This document shows positions 34,734-44,270 of a stretch of DNA of 64,000 nucleotides, piece by piece. Both the position numbers and the translations under genes were made by a program. The notes beneath the pieces were generated by a model. That model ran no database searches. It was not told where the DNA came from and saw nothing but the letters and a program-made list of their open reading frames with translations. Position 1 is the stretch's first letter. Every line of letters starts with the position of its first letter. The DNA is from Candidatus Kapaibacterium sp. (lineage in GTDB: Bacteria; Bacteroidota; Ignavibacteria; Kapaibacteriales; UBA2268): positions 1-64,000 of the forward strand of contig JAPLFL010000031.1 of assembly GCA_026390695.1 (NCBI GenBank), given 5' to 3'.

Positions 34734-35273
34734 TTATTTTGATGCAGTTTTACCGGCTTTTCTGCGAATATATTCACCCTGATAACGAAGACCTTTTCCT
34801 TTATATGGTTCTGGTTTGCGTAAGGAACGAATTTTAGCGGCAACAGCTCCGATAAGTTGTCTGTCAATACCTGATATTTTAATCGTATTCGGAGGTGTGA
34901 ATTCAAATTTAATTCCATCCGGAGGAATAACTAAAACCGGATGAGAGAAGCCAAGAGATAATAAAAGCCTTGTACCGCGCAATTCAGCTTTATATCCGAC
35001 TCCCTCGAATTGAAGAATTTTTGTAAATCCGGTTGCAACTCCGTTGATGGCATTAGAAGCCAAGGCACGGGTCAAACCATGGAGACCGCGTACATGCTTT
35101 AAATCATTTGCACGACTGAAACTCAAAGTTTTATCCTCAAGTTTATAGTCAATATGTTCAGGCAAATCAAATGTTAAATTTCCATTCGGGCCTGTTACAT
35201 AAAAAGTTTTATCTTTCAACTCGATAGTTACTTTATCGGGAATTACTATAGGTTTTAAACCAATCCTTGACAC
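34734..35273 (-). CDS. rplF: Ribosomal protein L6
   Basis: 179 residues with the two tandem L6 domains; the C-terminal signature GKGLRYQGEYIRRKAGKT is clear. It sits near the factor-binding site of the 50S subunit. It follows rpsH by 60 bases. Confidence 0.98.
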   Translation of the reverse strand: MSRIGLKPIVIPDKVTIELKDKTFYVTGPNGNLTFDLPEHIDYKLEDKTLSFSRANDLKHVRGLHGLTRALASNAINGVATGFTKILQFEGVGYKAELRGTRLLLSLGFSHPVLVIPPDGIKFEFTPPNTIKISGIDRQLIGAVAAKIRSLRKPEPYKGKGLRYQGEYIRRKAGKTASK

Positions 35274-35333
35274 TTTCGTATGCTCCTATTTTTTTTCAAA
35301 CTTATAAAATTTGGTAATTACTATTTAGTCGAA

Positions 35334-35729
35334 TTACCATACTGAACAAAGAACTTCACCGCCTAAGTTTTGCAGACGTGCTTGTTTATCGCTCATCACT
35401 CCGTGCGAAGTCGAGATAATAGTTGTTCCCAATCCATTATTTACTCGTGGTAATCTATCTGCTGGCATATAGATTCTTCTACCGGGTTTACTGATTCTTT
35501 TTATATTTACTATTGCGTGTTCACGATTATAGTAGCGTAAAGTTATGCGGATCGAGCCCTGCACACCTTCTTCTATTTTTTCACAATTTGAAATATATCC
35601 CTGATCTTTTAAAATTTGCGAAATTGCAAATTTTGTATTTGAAAAAGGAGTATCCAAAGTTTTATGTTTAGCTGAACCAGCGTTTCTGATTCTTGCTAAT
35701 AAATCCGCTATTGAGTCTGATACCGGCAT
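35334..35729 (-). CDS. rpsH: Ribosomal protein S8
   Basis: 131 residues. A primary 16S rRNA binder and, in several bacteria, a translational repressor of the spc operon (family knowledge; no site tested here). MPVSDSIADLLARIRNAGSA and the C-terminal LGTTIISTSHGVMSDKQARL are diagnostic. Confidence 0.98.
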   Translation of the reverse strand: MPVSDSIADLLARIRNAGSAKHKTLDTPFSNTKFAISQILKDQGYISNCEKIEEGVQGSIRITLRYYNREHAIVNIKRISKPGRRIYMPADRLPRVNNGLGTTIISTSHGVMSDKQARLQNLGGEVLCSVW

Positions 35730-35806
35730 TTTTTTTCACTCTAATTATTTATCAATTAATCAATTTCTAAAATTTATATAATTCAATTCAATGAATTATC
35801 TCTTTC

Positions 35807-36076
35807 TTACCAGCTTGCTTTTCTGATTCCGGGAATTTTCCCTTCAAGAGAAAGTAATCTGAACATATTTCTGCAAACACCGAATTTTTTGTAATTTCCT
35901 CGGCCACGACCGGTAATTGAACATCTCAACCTCACTCTTGTCGGAGAGCTGTTGCGTGGCAATTTTTGAAGACCTACCATATCTCCGCCTGCTTTAAGGG
36001 CAGCGCGTCTTTCGGCAAATTTTTCAGTTAATTTTTTTCTTCTTTCGTTTTTAGCAACGACGCTTGTTCTTGACAT
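35807..36076 (-). CDS. rpsN: Ribosomal protein S14, zinc-free long form
   Basis: 89 residues, the longer C-minus type that lacks the CxxC pairs of the short zinc form. Motifs [20 protein letters not shown] and [20 protein letters not shown] are typical. Together with L36, both zinc-ribbon proteins in this block are the zinc-independent versions. Confidence 0.97.
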   Translation of the reverse strand: MSRTSVVAKNERRKKLTEKFAERRAALKAGGDMVGLQKLPRNSSPTRVRLRCSITGRGRGNYKKFGVCRNMFRLLSLEGKIPGIRKASW

Positions 36077-36095
36077 ATTTATACCTTATTTCTTT

Positions 36096-36755
36096 TTATT
36101 CTTTTTTACGGAATGGGAAACCAAATTCACTCAAGAGAGCATAAGATTGCTCATCGGAATCGGACTTAATACAAAAAGTAATATCGAATCCGGTGATTTT
36201 ATTTACTTTATCAACATCAATTTCAGGGAAAATGATTTGTTCTTTGATACCCAAAGTATAATTTCCACGGCCATCAAAACTTTTATCAGGGAATCCTCTA
36301 AAGTCGCGAATACGAGGAGAAGCAATATTGATGAATCTGTCTAAGAATTCGTACATTCTTGCTCTGCGTAGAGTGACTCTACATCCGATTGGCATACCTT
36401 CACGTAATTTGAAGTTAGAAATTGATTTTCTTGCTCTGGTAATTGCAGGACGTTGACCTGAAATCAATTCAAGTTCATTAAGAGCATTTGCAAGAAGTTT
36501 TTGATCTGCTGATGCTAATCCAACACCCATATTAAGAACAATTTTTTCTAATTTAGGAGCCTGCATAAGAGATTTAAATCCAAATTTCTTTGTAAGAGAT
36601 GGAATTACCTGACTTGTATAGAATTCATACAGTCTTGGAAATGGTGGTTTTTCCTTATCCTTCAGATCTGATAATCTTTTGCCTTCTGGTTTGAAGTCAG
36701 CTTTTTTGCTTGTTGAGGCAAAGTTTTTTCCTTGTGTACCTGTTGCTTTCGCCAT
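36096..36755 (-). CDS. rplE: Ribosomal protein L5 with N-terminal extension
   Basis: 219 residues. The L5 core that binds 5S rRNA starts near residue 38 ([36 protein letters not shown]) and ends with [20 protein letters not shown]. The first 37 residues are a Lys/Ser-rich extension; there is no ATG between the annotated start and the core, so the extension is probably real unless an alternative start codon is used. Confidence 0.95.
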   Translation of the reverse strand: MAKATGTQGKNFASTSKKADFKPEGKRLSDLKDKEKPPFPRLYEFYTSQVIPSLTKKFGFKSLMQAPKLEKIVLNMGVGLASADQKLLANALNELELISGQRPAITRARKSISNFKLREGMPIGCRVTLRRARMYEFLDRFINIASPRIRDFRGFPDKSFDGRGNYTLGIKEQIIFPEIDVDKVNKITGFDITFCIKSDSDEQSYALLSEFGFPFRKKE

Positions 36756-36813
36756 ATTAAAAATCTATTTTATTATTAATCTTTCAAAAAATCTATCTGC
36801 TTTATCCAAAGGA

Positions 36814-37140
36814 TTAAATGGCTTTTTCGTTAGTACGTGCAAAGCGTCTTTCTGTCCCCTTCGGAGTATCGGCTTTTAGCTTATTGCCGATTCTTGTTGG
36901 CTTGCTGTCCGAATCAGAGATCATCACATTAGAATAATGGACGGGCATCTCTTTATGGACAATTCCACCTTTTTGATTTTGTTGGCTGGGGCGTGAGTGC
37001 TTAGCCTGCACATTAACACCTTCGACCAGTATTCTCATTGTTTTTGGATAAACAGCCAGTACTCTGCGGGGTTTTTCAAGGTTTCTATCTGCCCCTGTGA
37101 TTACGAAAACGCTGTCGCCTTTTTTAATTTTTAAATTCAT
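36814..37140 (-). CDS. rplX: Ribosomal protein L24
   Basis: 108 residues with the KOW motif (KIKKGDSVFVITGADRNLEK) and the segment RVLAVYPKTMRILVEGVNVQ. An assembly initiator of the 50S subunit. It follows rplN by 12 bases. Confidence 0.97.
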   Translation of the reverse strand: MNLKIKKGDSVFVITGADRNLEKPRRVLAVYPKTMRILVEGVNVQAKHSRPSQQNQKGGIVHKEMPVHYSNVMISDSDSKPTRIGNKLKADTPKGTERRFARTNEKAI

Positions 37141-37152
37141 CTTTCTTCACCA

Positions 37153-37521
37153 TTAAATAACTTCGGGTGCAAGGGAAATAATTTTCATATAATTTTTTTC
37201 GCGTAATTCACGTGCAACGGGACCGAAGATGCGGGTTCCACGTGGTTCACCATTTGTATTCAGAATCACGGCAGCATTATCATCGAATCTGATAAAACTT
37301 CCATCTTTCCGGCGAACTTCTTTACTTGTGCGAACAACAACTGCTTTCTGAACCGTACCTTTTTTGACGGCTGAGTTTGGAAGAGCAGATTTCACAGCAA
37401 CAACGATTATATCACCGACTGTTGCATATTTTCTACCATGTCCGCCTAAAACGCGGATACATCTTATTTTCTTCGCACCGGAATTATCCGCTACGGTCAA
37501 ATTCGTTTCTTCTTGAATCAT
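37153..37521 (-). CDS. rplN: Ribosomal protein L14
   Basis: 122 residues, standard. [20 protein letters not shown] at the N-terminus and the signature [20 protein letters not shown], then [17 protein letters not shown]. It follows rpsQ by 14 bases. Confidence 0.98.
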   Translation of the reverse strand: MIQEETNLTVADNSGAKKIRCIRVLGGHGRKYATVGDIIVVAVKSALPNSAVKKGTVQKAVVVRTSKEVRRKDGSFIRFDDNAAVILNTNGEPRGTRIFGPVARELREKNYMKIISLAPEVI

Positions 37522-37535
37522 TTTCTAACCCTTTC

Positions 37536-37940
37536 TTACTTAGCTCTTTCAACAACATCCAGCAATGTCCAGCGTTTTAATGCGCTCAAAGGACGAGATT
37601 CGCGGATGCGGACAGTATCGCCTGTTTTACATTCGTTGTTTTCATCGTGAGCCATAAATTTCTTACTTACTTTATAATATTTCTTATAAAGCGGGTGAGC
37701 AACCTGACGCTCAACTTTTACCACAATTGTTTTATCAGGCTTATTGGATACTACCTTACCCTGTAAAATTCTTTTATGAGGCTTTTTAACTGCCAACTCG
37801 ACAGGATCAACCTGTGCAATTGGTTTTACCGGCTCGGCTGCGGCGACAACTTCAATTGTCTCAACAGGACTTATAACTTCGGTTTCAACCATTTCGACCG
37901 TTTCAACAGTTTGATCGATATTTTCAATAATTTCTTCCAT
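37536..37940 (-). CDS. rpsQ: Ribosomal protein S17 with acidic N-terminal extension
   Basis: 134 residues, about 50 more than usual. The S17 OB fold begins near residue 54 ([20 protein letters not shown]) and includes the signature [18 protein letters not shown]. Before it lies a Val/Glu-rich, probably disordered stretch ([20 protein letters not shown], then Ala/Pro/Val-rich). Met17 is the only later in-frame Met before the core, so most of the extension is encoded. Its composition resembles the C-terminal tail of L17. Confidence 0.95.
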   Translation of the reverse strand: MEEIIENIDQTVETVEMVETEVISPVETIEVVAAAEPVKPIAQVDPVELAVKKPHKRILQGKVVSNKPDKTIVVKVERQVAHPLYKKYYKVSKKFMAHDENNECKTGDTVRIRESRPLSALKRWTLLDVVERAK

Positions 37941-37958
37941 TTTTACCTTTTATTGCTA

Positions 37959-38156
37959 TTATTGAGCGCTTTGGTTTAAAATTGTTTTCATTCTCGCTAT
38001 ATCTTTCCTTAATATTTTAAGATATGCAGTATCATGCAATTGCTTGAGGGCATGTTGAAACCTCTGCTTTGCAAGCGTTTCTTCACTTTCTGCCAGGAGA
38101 TGTTGAATCTCGGCAGTTGTTAATTCAGTTAGGTCTTTAATCTTACGAGGCTTCAT
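37959..38156 (-). CDS. rpmC: Ribosomal protein L29
   Basis: 65 residues from the ATG at 38156 ([20 protein letters not shown]), the normal start and length; an upstream in-frame ATG adds 29 residues that are just rplP read in another frame. Two-helix protein at the peptide exit tunnel, ending [19 protein letters not shown]. It overlaps rplP by 14 bases. Confidence 0.93.
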   Translation of the reverse strand: MKPRKIKDLTELTTAEIQHLLAESEETLAKQRFQHALKQLHDTAYLKILRKDIARMKTILNQSAQ

Positions 38157-38574
38157 TGTAAACCAGGTCAATACGTGTAACAAACTTTGTTTTAATCGGC
38201 AATTTTTGAGATGCAAGGCGCATAGCTTCTTTGGCTGCTTCACGTTTCACACCATCAACCTCAAACATAATCTTTCCGGGACGAACTACTGCCACCCAAA
38301 ATTCAGGATTACCTTTACCGGAACCCATACGAGTTTCTAACGGCTTTTTGGAGACAGGTTTATCTGGGAAAATCTTGATCCATACTTGTCCATCGCGCTT
38401 TAAATAACGATTTATTGCGATACGGGCAGCTTCTATCTGTCGGTTGGTTATCCAGGCACATTCCATTGCCTTTAGACCAAATGATCCGAAAGCAATCTGA
38501 GAGCCGCGCATTGCCTTACCTCTTCTTTTGCCACGTTGTGACTTTCTGTATTTTGTTCTTTTCGGGACTAACAT
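38143..38574 (-). CDS. rplP: Ribosomal protein L16
   Basis: 143 residues. [20 protein letters not shown] and the signature [36 protein letters not shown]. It organises the A-site region of the 50S subunit. Its end overlaps the rpmC start. Confidence 0.98.
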   Translation of the reverse strand: MLVPKRTKYRKSQRGKRRGKAMRGSQIAFGSFGLKAMECAWITNRQIEAARIAINRYLKRDGQVWIKIFPDKPVSKKPLETRMGSGKGNPEFWVAVVRPGKIMFEVDGVKREAAKEAMRLASQKLPIKTKFVTRIDLVYNEAS

Positions 38575-38618
38575 TTCACATCATTCCGAATATATATTAA
38601 AATTTAATTCTAAATTAT

Positions 38619-39257
38619 TTATTGGTTCATTTTTCCAATAATCTCACCTTTGCATATCCAGACTTTAATTCCGATTGATCCGTAAATTGTCTGTGCTGTA
38701 TATGCTATATAATCAATATCTGCTCTAAGAGTGTGGAGTGGAATTCTTCCTTCTTTATATTGTTCGGTACGGGCCATTTCTGCTCCGCCAAGCCGACCGG
38801 CACACATTACACGAATACCAACTGCTCCCATTCTCATTGATGAAGATACTGCCTGTTTCATTGCTCGACGGAATGAAATTCTGCCTTCAATCTGCTGGGC
38901 AATATTTTCTGCTACCAAAAAAGCATCCAATTCGGGGCGTTTAATCTCACTAATCAGAATTTTTACTTCTTTTCCGGTCACTTTCTTTAATTCTTCTTCC
39001 AATTGGGTTATATCTTTTCCTGAACGACCGATAATTACACCCGGGCGTGAAGTATGGATTGTGATCCTGAGCTGTTTAGCCGTGCGTTCCACAAGTATTC
39101 TTGAAATACCAGCTTTTTTCTTTCTGCTTCTGATGTAGTTTCTTACCTGAACATCTTCCGATAATTTTTCGGCTACATTATGCTCATCGAACCAGTTAGC
39201 ATCCCAGCTTTTTATTATTCCCAGTCTTAACCCGATCGGATTAGTTTTCTGTCCCAA
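38619..39257 (-). CDS. rpsC: Ribosomal protein S3
   Basis: 212 residues with an N-terminal KH domain (GVIIGRSGKDITQLEEELKK) and a C-terminal domain (GAVGIRVMCAGRLGGAEMAR, IDYIAYTAQTIYGSIGIKVW). It forms part of the mRNA entry tunnel. It lacks the long basic C-terminal tail seen in some phyla. Confidence 0.98.
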   Translation of the reverse strand: MGQKTNPIGLRLGIIKSWDANWFDEHNVAEKLSEDVQVRNYIRSRKKKAGISRILVERTAKQLRITIHTSRPGVIIGRSGKDITQLEEELKKVTGKEVKILISEIKRPELDAFLVAENIAQQIEGRISFRRAMKQAVSSSMRMGAVGIRVMCAGRLGGAEMARTEQYKEGRIPLHTLRADIDYIAYTAQTIYGSIGIKVWICKGEIIGKMNQ

Positions 39258-39272
39258 AGTTAGCTCCTTTTA

Positions 39273-39623
39273 TTAGTCTTTAGTTGCTACTATAATTGTT
39301 AAATGATTAGAGCGTTTTCTTACTCTGTATGCTCTGCCCATTGGTGCAGGCAGAATTCTTTTTACCATTGGTCCGCAATTTACGAATACTTCTTTTACGA
39401 AAATATCGTCCACATTCACATTAATTCCATCAGCTTTTTGTTTAGCCTGAAGATTCGATACTGCTGATTTCAGGACATTTTCAGCGTCCGAAGCAGCATG
39501 TTTTGCATTAAAGTGAAGTATATTCAAAGCTTCACCTGCTTTTTTTCCTCGAATCAAATCAATGACTAATCTCATTTTTCGTGGCGAGGACCTGATATGT
39601 TTTTTTAATGCTTGAGCTTGCAT
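39273..39623 (-). CDS. rplV: Ribosomal protein L22
   Basis: 116 residues. SPRKMRLVIDLIRGKKAGEA, the tunnel loop around VKRILPAPMGRAYRVRKRSN and the ending HLTIIVATKD are typical. The loop carries no obvious macrolide-resistance deletion. Confidence 0.97.
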   Translation of the reverse strand: MQAQALKKHIRSSPRKMRLVIDLIRGKKAGEALNILHFNAKHAASDAENVLKSAVSNLQAKQKADGINVNVDDIFVKEVFVNCGPMVKRILPAPMGRAYRVRKRSNHLTIIVATKD

Positions 39624-39657
39624 AGTTTTTTTCCTTACGATTTTATACCGTTACTTA

Positions 39658-39948
39658 TTACTTTTTACCGGATGAACGTTGTTCTTTTCTATGTCCGGAA
39701 TGACCACGATAAATTCTGGTCGGGGAAAATTCTCCAAGTTTATGACCGACTAAATTCTCAGTTATATAAACCGGTATAAATATTTTTCCGTTATGAATCG
39801 CTATCGTATGACCAACGAAATCAGGTGTAATGGTAGAAGCACGAGACCATGTCTTGAGAACTTTCTTCTGCCGTGACTCGTTAAGAGCATCGATTTTTCT
39901 TTGCAATTTATAGTGTACAAAATAACCCTTTTTTAGCGAGCGTGCCAT
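39658..39948 (-). CDS. rpsS: Ribosomal protein S19
   Basis: 96 residues. [20 protein letters not shown] and the signature [21 protein letters not shown] 30S head protein partnering S13. It follows rplB by 15 bases. Confidence 0.98.
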   Translation of the reverse strand: MARSLKKGYFVHYKLQRKIDALNESRQKKVLKTWSRASTITPDFVGHTIAIHNGKIFIPVYITENLVGHKLGEFSPTRIYRGHSGHRKEQRSSGKK

Positions 39949-39963
39949 ACAATAACCTCTATT

Positions 39964-40803
39964 CTATTTTGATTTTCTCGAACGAACAATATATTTTGAT
40001 GATTGCTTACGTTTATTACGCGTTTTCAATCCTTTTGCAAGCTGACCCCAAGGTGATTCGGGATGTTGACGTCCACCGCCGGATTTTGATGTACCTTCTC
40101 CACCGCCCATTGGGTGATCGATCGGGTTCATTGCCATTCCGCGTGATTGCGGACGTATTCCGTACCAGCGCTTGCGTCCTGCTTTTCCGTACATTATGTT
40201 TTCGTGATCACCGTTACTGACTGTTCCAAGTGTTGCATAGCAAGTTGAAGGCAACATTCTGATTTCACCTGAAGGCAATTTTATCTGGCATGTTTTTTCT
40301 CCGCTTGCAACAACCTGACATGCTGTACCGGCACTACGTGCAATCTGGGCACCTTTTCCCGGTTTCATTTCAATATTGTGAATATATAATCCTATCGGTA
40401 TTCTTCTGAGCGGTAAAGCATTACCATCTTTGAATTCTGCATCAGGACTTGCTACAATCGTATCGCCTACTTTTAATTTATCAGGGCAAATTATATAACG
40501 AATTTCTTCATCCTGATACTGAACCAGAGCTATACGAGCTGAACGGTTTGGATCGTATTCAACTGTTTTTACAGTTGCTACCATACCTATTTTATTTCTC
40601 TTGAAATCAATAATTCGGTAATTGCGTTTATGTCCTCCGCCACGATGGCGGGAGGTTATACGACCGGTATTATTTCTTCCTCCCGATTTTTTCAAAGGAA
40701 CGACAAGCGGCTTATAGGGCTTGGTGCTTGTAATCTCCTCGAAAGTAGGAACAGAATAGAATCTCGTTCCGGGAGTTATTGGTTTAAAAATTCTTAATGC
40801 CAT
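39964..40803 (-). CDS. rplB: Ribosomal protein L2
   Basis: 279 residues. It supports the peptidyl-transferase centre; the signature [20 protein letters not shown] including the conserved HPMGGG loop is intact, as is [20 protein letters not shown]. Highly basic C-terminus. Confidence 0.98.
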   Translation of the reverse strand: MALRIFKPITPGTRFYSVPTFEEITSTKPYKPLVVPLKKSGGRNNTGRITSRHRGGGHKRNYRIIDFKRNKIGMVATVKTVEYDPNRSARIALVQYQDEEIRYIICPDKLKVGDTIVASPDAEFKDGNALPLRRIPIGLYIHNIEMKPGKGAQIARSAGTACQVVASGEKTCQIKLPSGEIRMLPSTCYATLGTVSNGDHENIMYGKAGRKRWYGIRPQSRGMAMNPIDHPMGGGEGTSKSGGGRQHPESPWGQLAKGLKTRNKRKQSSKYIVRSRKSK

Positions 40804-40834
40804 TTTTTGTCTATTAAATATTTTTTAATACTTA

Positions 40835-41131
40835 TTAATTTGTAGCTCCGCTTACCAATTCAATTGATTGTCCCTCTTTCAGGGTAATGTAAGCTTTTTT
40901 AATCAAAGGTGTAGTTCCGCGCATTATTCCACGACGGGTCATTCTTTGTTTAACTTTTCCTTTTACACGAACTGTCCGGATACTTGTGATCTTTACCTCA
41001 AACATTTCTTCAAGTGCTTTTCTAATTTCAATTTTATTTGAATTAGGATCAACTGCGAAGCAATACTGGCGCTGAGCACCCATTTTCATTGCTTTTTCAG
41101 TTATTATCGGTCGTTTTATAATGCTAATCAT
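40835..41131 (-). CDS. rplW: Ribosomal protein L23
   Basis: 98 residues; MISIIKRPIITEKAMKMGAQ, the strand YCFAVDPNSNKIEIRKALEE and a basic loop (GKVKQRMTRRGIMRG). It lies at the tunnel exit where trigger factor and SRP dock. Confidence 0.97.
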   Translation of the reverse strand: MISIIKRPIITEKAMKMGAQRQYCFAVDPNSNKIEIRKALEEMFEVKITSIRTVRVKGKVKQRMTRRGIMRGTTPLIKKAYITLKEGQSIELVSGATN

Positions 41132-41145
41132 GATATTTTCTTAGA

Positions 41146-41772
41146 TTAATTTCCGAAAGTATTTACGATAGTTTCAATCGCTCCCTGGAACAAAAGAATC
41201 TTTTTATGAATCAATATATCATAAGTAGATATTTTGTCAGCCGGTGCTAAGTTGACATTGTCAATGTTTCTTCCCGAAAGAAAAACATTATTATCAACTC
41301 CGGGTGTAAGCACCAATGTTTTTTCAGTATCCAGATTCAAATTTTTCAAAACTGCTGCGAATTGTTGAGTTTTGATCTCGTTAAATTTAAAGTCTTCAAC
41401 AAGGATAAAATTATCTTCGGAAATACGCATTGACAAAGCTGATTTACGGGCTAATTGTTTCAATTTCTTTGTAATTTTCAAAGTATAAGGGAAAGCCTTT
41501 GGTCCGTGGACTGTACCTCCACCTGACCATAAAGGTGAGCGTGATGAACCCGAACGGGCAGTACCGCGACCTTTTTGACGCCATGGTTTTTTACCACCTC
41601 CACTTACTTCATTACGAAGTTTTGTTTTTCTGGTACCTTGTCTTTGATGAGCTAAATAAGTTACAACAGCCTGATGCATTGCATGCTCGTTTGGTTCGAT
41701 TCCGAATATATGATCCGGCAGATCTACCTGACCTGACTGTTTTCCTTCTGTATTGTATAAATTTACAAGCAT
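41146..41772 (-). CDS. rplD: Ribosomal protein L4
   Basis: 208 residues. The extended tunnel loop (KTKLRNEVSGGGKKPWRQKG, then RGTARSGSSRSPLW) is standard. In gammaproteobacteria L4 autoregulates the S10 operon; no evidence for that here. A 73-base gap separates it from rplC. Confidence 0.97.
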   Translation of the reverse strand: MLVNLYNTEGKQSGQVDLPDHIFGIEPNEHAMHQAVVTYLAHQRQGTRKTKLRNEVSGGGKKPWRQKGRGTARSGSSRSPLWSGGGTVHGPKAFPYTLKITKKLKQLARKSALSMRISEDNFILVEDFKFNEIKTQQFAAVLKNLNLDTEKTLVLTPGVDNNVFLSGRNIDNVNLAPADKISTYDILIHKKILLFQGAIETIVNTFGN

Positions 41773-41845
41773 TTTTCAGCCTTTTTCGTTTTCTTAAATT
41801 TTTAACTTTTTTGAATATTCATTCAAAATTTCATTATCAATCAAC

Positions 41846-42469
41846 TTAATTAATTACTATCTCTACAAGAGAGTTTTTCGATCCGGGTATTGATCCCTTT
41901 AATAAAATCAGATTTCTATCCGGAATAATTTCTATAACTTCAATATTTCTTACCGAGCTGGTTTTTCCGCCCATTCTTCCGGCCATCCTAATACCTTTGA
42001 TAACTCTTGATGGGTACGATGATGCTCCGATAGAACCCGGGTGACGCTGTCTGTCTGATTGTCCGTGAGTTGTCATTCCGACTCCGCTGAAATGGTGACG
42101 TTTTACAACTCCCTGAAATCCGCGGCCAATTGAAGTACCGCTAACTTTAACTTTATCGCCTTTTTTAAATTGCTCAATAGTTAATTTATTTTCAACTATA
42201 TTTTCTGCTGGTAAATCACGGAATTCTTTTAAGTTTTGGGTCGGATCAACATTGTTTTTCTTAAAATGTCCTTCTAAAGGTTTATTTGTTCTATTTTTTT
42301 TCCTTTTACCGAAACCAACCTGAATTGCGGAATAACCGTCTGTTTCTTTAGTTTTTAGCTGAACCACCGGGCAAGGTCCAGCCTCTACCACAGTGCATGG
42401 TAGCTGTACCCCGTCTTCCTTGAAGAAGCTCGTCATTCCCAGTTTTTTGCCAAGTATTGCTGCCTTCAT
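41846..42469 (-). CDS. rplC: Ribosomal protein L3
   Basis: 207 residues. MKAAILGKKLGMTSFFKEDG and the loop reaching the peptidyl-transferase centre (HHFSGVGMTTHGQSDRQRHP, GSIGASSYPSRVIKG, MAGRMGG) are intact, including the methylated-glutamine position. It follows rpsJ by 15 bases. Confidence 0.98.
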   Translation of the reverse strand: MKAAILGKKLGMTSFFKEDGVQLPCTVVEAGPCPVVQLKTKETDGYSAIQVGFGKRKKNRTNKPLEGHFKKNNVDPTQNLKEFRDLPAENIVENKLTIEQFKKGDKVKVSGTSIGRGFQGVVKRHHFSGVGMTTHGQSDRQRHPGSIGASSYPSRVIKGIRMAGRMGGKTSSVRNIEVIEIIPDRNLILLKGSIPGSKNSLVEIVIN

Positions 42470-42484
42470 TTTCAGTTCCTTCCT

Positions 42485-42793
42485 TTAAACCTTCACTTCG
42501 ACATCTACACCGGCAGGCAATTCGAGTCTCATAAGAGCGTCAATAGTCTTTTGGGTTGATGAAAATATGTCGATTAAGCGTTTATGAATACGGCTTTCAA
42601 ATTGTTCGCGGGATTTTTTATCAACGTGAGGTGAGCGATTAACTGTATATACTGTTTTAGTGGTCGGTAGTGGTACCGGACCGGAAACAACTGCACCAGT
42701 TTGCTTTACCGTGCGAACAATTCTTTCGCTCGACTTATCTATAAGTTGATGGTCGTACGACTTTAGTTTTATTCTTATTCTTTGACTTGACAC
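42485..42793 (-). CDS. rpsJ: Ribosomal protein S10
   Basis: 102 residues from a GTG start (GTG TCA AGT) with AAAAGG about eight bases upstream. [20 protein letters not shown] and [20 protein letters not shown] are diagnostic. S10 also acts as NusE in transcription antitermination. First gene of the S10 operon, separated from tuf by a terminator. Confidence 0.97.
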   Translation of the reverse strand: MSSQRIRIKLKSYDHQLIDKSSERIVRTVKQTGAVVSGPVPLPTTKTVYTVNRSPHVDKKSREQFESRIHKRLIDIFSSTQKTIDALMRLELPAGVDVEVKV

Positions 42794-42856
42794 TGCAAAT
42801 CCTTTTAATTTTATATTTATTATTTTTTAATAAATCAAGTTTTTCAAGACAAATTA

Positions 42857-42885
42857 AAAAGCTCCCGAATCCTCCGGGAGCTTAT
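42857..42885 (-). terminator. Rho-independent terminator after tuf
   Basis: On the minus strand AAGCTCCCG (42883-42875) pairs with CGGGAGCTT (42867-42859) over 9 bp with a 7-base loop, followed by a short U run. It separates the str operon from the S10 operon. Confidence 0.88.
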
Positions 42886-42892
42886 ATTTATC

Positions 42893-44101
42893 TTATTCAA
42901 TAATTTTAGCTACAACTCCAGCACCTACTGTACGGCCACCTTCGCGGATTGCGAAACGAAGACCGTCTTCCATAGCGACAGGTGTAATCAATTCAACCGA
43001 TAAATTATCGAAGTTATCACCTGGCATAACCATTTCTATTCCTTCGGGTAATGTCATTGAACCTGTAACGTCTGTTGTGCGGAAATAGAACTGTGGACGA
43101 TAGTTGTTGAAGAATGGAGTATGACGTCCGCCTTCTTCCTTTTTCAAAACGTAAATCTGAGCAAGGAATTTAAAGTGAGGGGTCACAGAACCGGTTTTGG
43201 CAATAACCATTCCGCGTTCCAATTCATTTTTATCTACACCGCGGAGCAATAAACCTACGTTATCACCGGCGCGACCTTCGTCTAATAATTTACGGAACAT
43301 TTCAATTCCGGTACATGTTGACTTTTTATGGAGACCGAAACCAACGATTTCGACTTCTTCGTTCACTTTGATTATACCGCGTTCGATACGACCGGTTCCT
43401 ACTGTACCACGACCTGTGATTGAGAACACGTCTTCAACTGGCATTAAGAATGGTTTATCTGTATCGCGGATTGGAGTTGGGATGTAAGTATCAACTGCAT
43501 CCATTAATTCAAAGATACATTTCAAACGTTCATCATCAACCGAAACGCCATCTGTTGATCCTGCTTCAAGAGCATGAAGAGCTGATCCACGGATAATCGG
43601 AATATCATCGCCTGGGAACTGATTGAAGGAAAGGATTTCCCTTAATTCCATTTCGACTAATTCTAAAAGATCGGGATCTGCAATATCAACTTTATTAAGA
43701 AATACTACGATGTAAGGTACGTTGACCTGATGGGCTAATAGGATGTGTTCACGTGTTTGAGGCATTGGACCGTCATCTGCTGCGCATACAACAATTGCTC
43801 CGTCCATCTGAGCAGCACCGGTAATCATGTTTTTGATATAATCGGCGTGTCCTGGGCAGTCAACGTGTGCATAGTGACGATTTTTTGTTTGATATTCTAC
43901 GTGTGCAGTAGCAATTGTAATTCCACGGGCTTTTTCTTCGGGTGCATTATCAATTGAATCGAATGTACGTACTGCAGACATACCTGTTTTTGCTAAAGCC
44001 ATTGTGATGGCTGCTGTCAAGGTGGTTTTTCCATGATCGACATGTCCAATTGTACCGACGTTTACGTGCGGTTTGGAACGATCAAATTTTTCTTTTGCCA
44101 T
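42893..44101 (-). CDS. tuf: Elongation factor Tu
   Basis: 402 residues. Delivers aminoacyl-tRNA to the ribosome. GTPase motifs: G1 [13 protein letters not shown], switch [16 protein letters not shown]3 DCPGHADY, G4 NKVD; the domain 2 and 3 sequences ([27 protein letters not shown]) are complete. AGGAG precedes the start. Last gene of the str operon, 169 bases after fusA; that gap contains an inverted repeat. Confidence 0.99.
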   Translation of the reverse strand: MAKEKFDRSKPHVNVGTIGHVDHGKTTLTAAITMALAKTGMSAVRTFDSIDNAPEEKARGITIATAHVEYQTKNRHYAHVDCPGHADYIKNMITGAAQMDGAIVVCAADDGPMPQTREHILLAHQVNVPYIVVFLNKVDIADPDLLELVEMELREILSFNQFPGDDIPIIRGSALHALEAGSTDGVSVDDERLKCIFELMDAVDTYIPTPIRDTDKPFLMPVEDVFSITGRGTVGTGRIERGIIKVNEEVEIVGFGLHKKSTCTGIEMFRKLLDEGRAGDNVGLLLRGVDKNELERGMVIAKTGSVTPHFKFLAQIYVLKKEEGGRHTPFFNNYRPQFYFRTTDVTGSMTLPEGIEMVMPGDNFDNLSVELITPVAMEDGLRFAIREGGRTVGAGVVAKIIE

Positions 44102-44170
44102 AGTAGCTCCTGTAATTTAAACTCAAAAATAATTTATTATAATTCGTTTAATTCCGAATTTACTGCCGAT

Positions 44171-44211
44171 GTTGATTGGCTTGGAACATCCATAGCTAAT
44201 CTTCAATCAAC
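44171..44211. repeat. Inverted repeat in the fusA-tuf gap
   Basis: GTTGATTG (44171-44178) and CAATCAAC (44204-44211) form an 8-bp stem with a 25-base loop. There is no U run, so it is probably not a terminator; it could be a processing or regulatory structure, or chance. Confidence 0.3.
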
Positions 44212-44270
44212 GTTATTCACATTATTTAAAAATAATTTCACCTTATGTTCCAAAAATCAGTAATTCGTTT

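Noticed and set aside
44102-44270. A tRNA or small gene between fusA and tuf
   Set aside because: Only an 8-bp inverted repeat is present; no cloverleaf or open frame.
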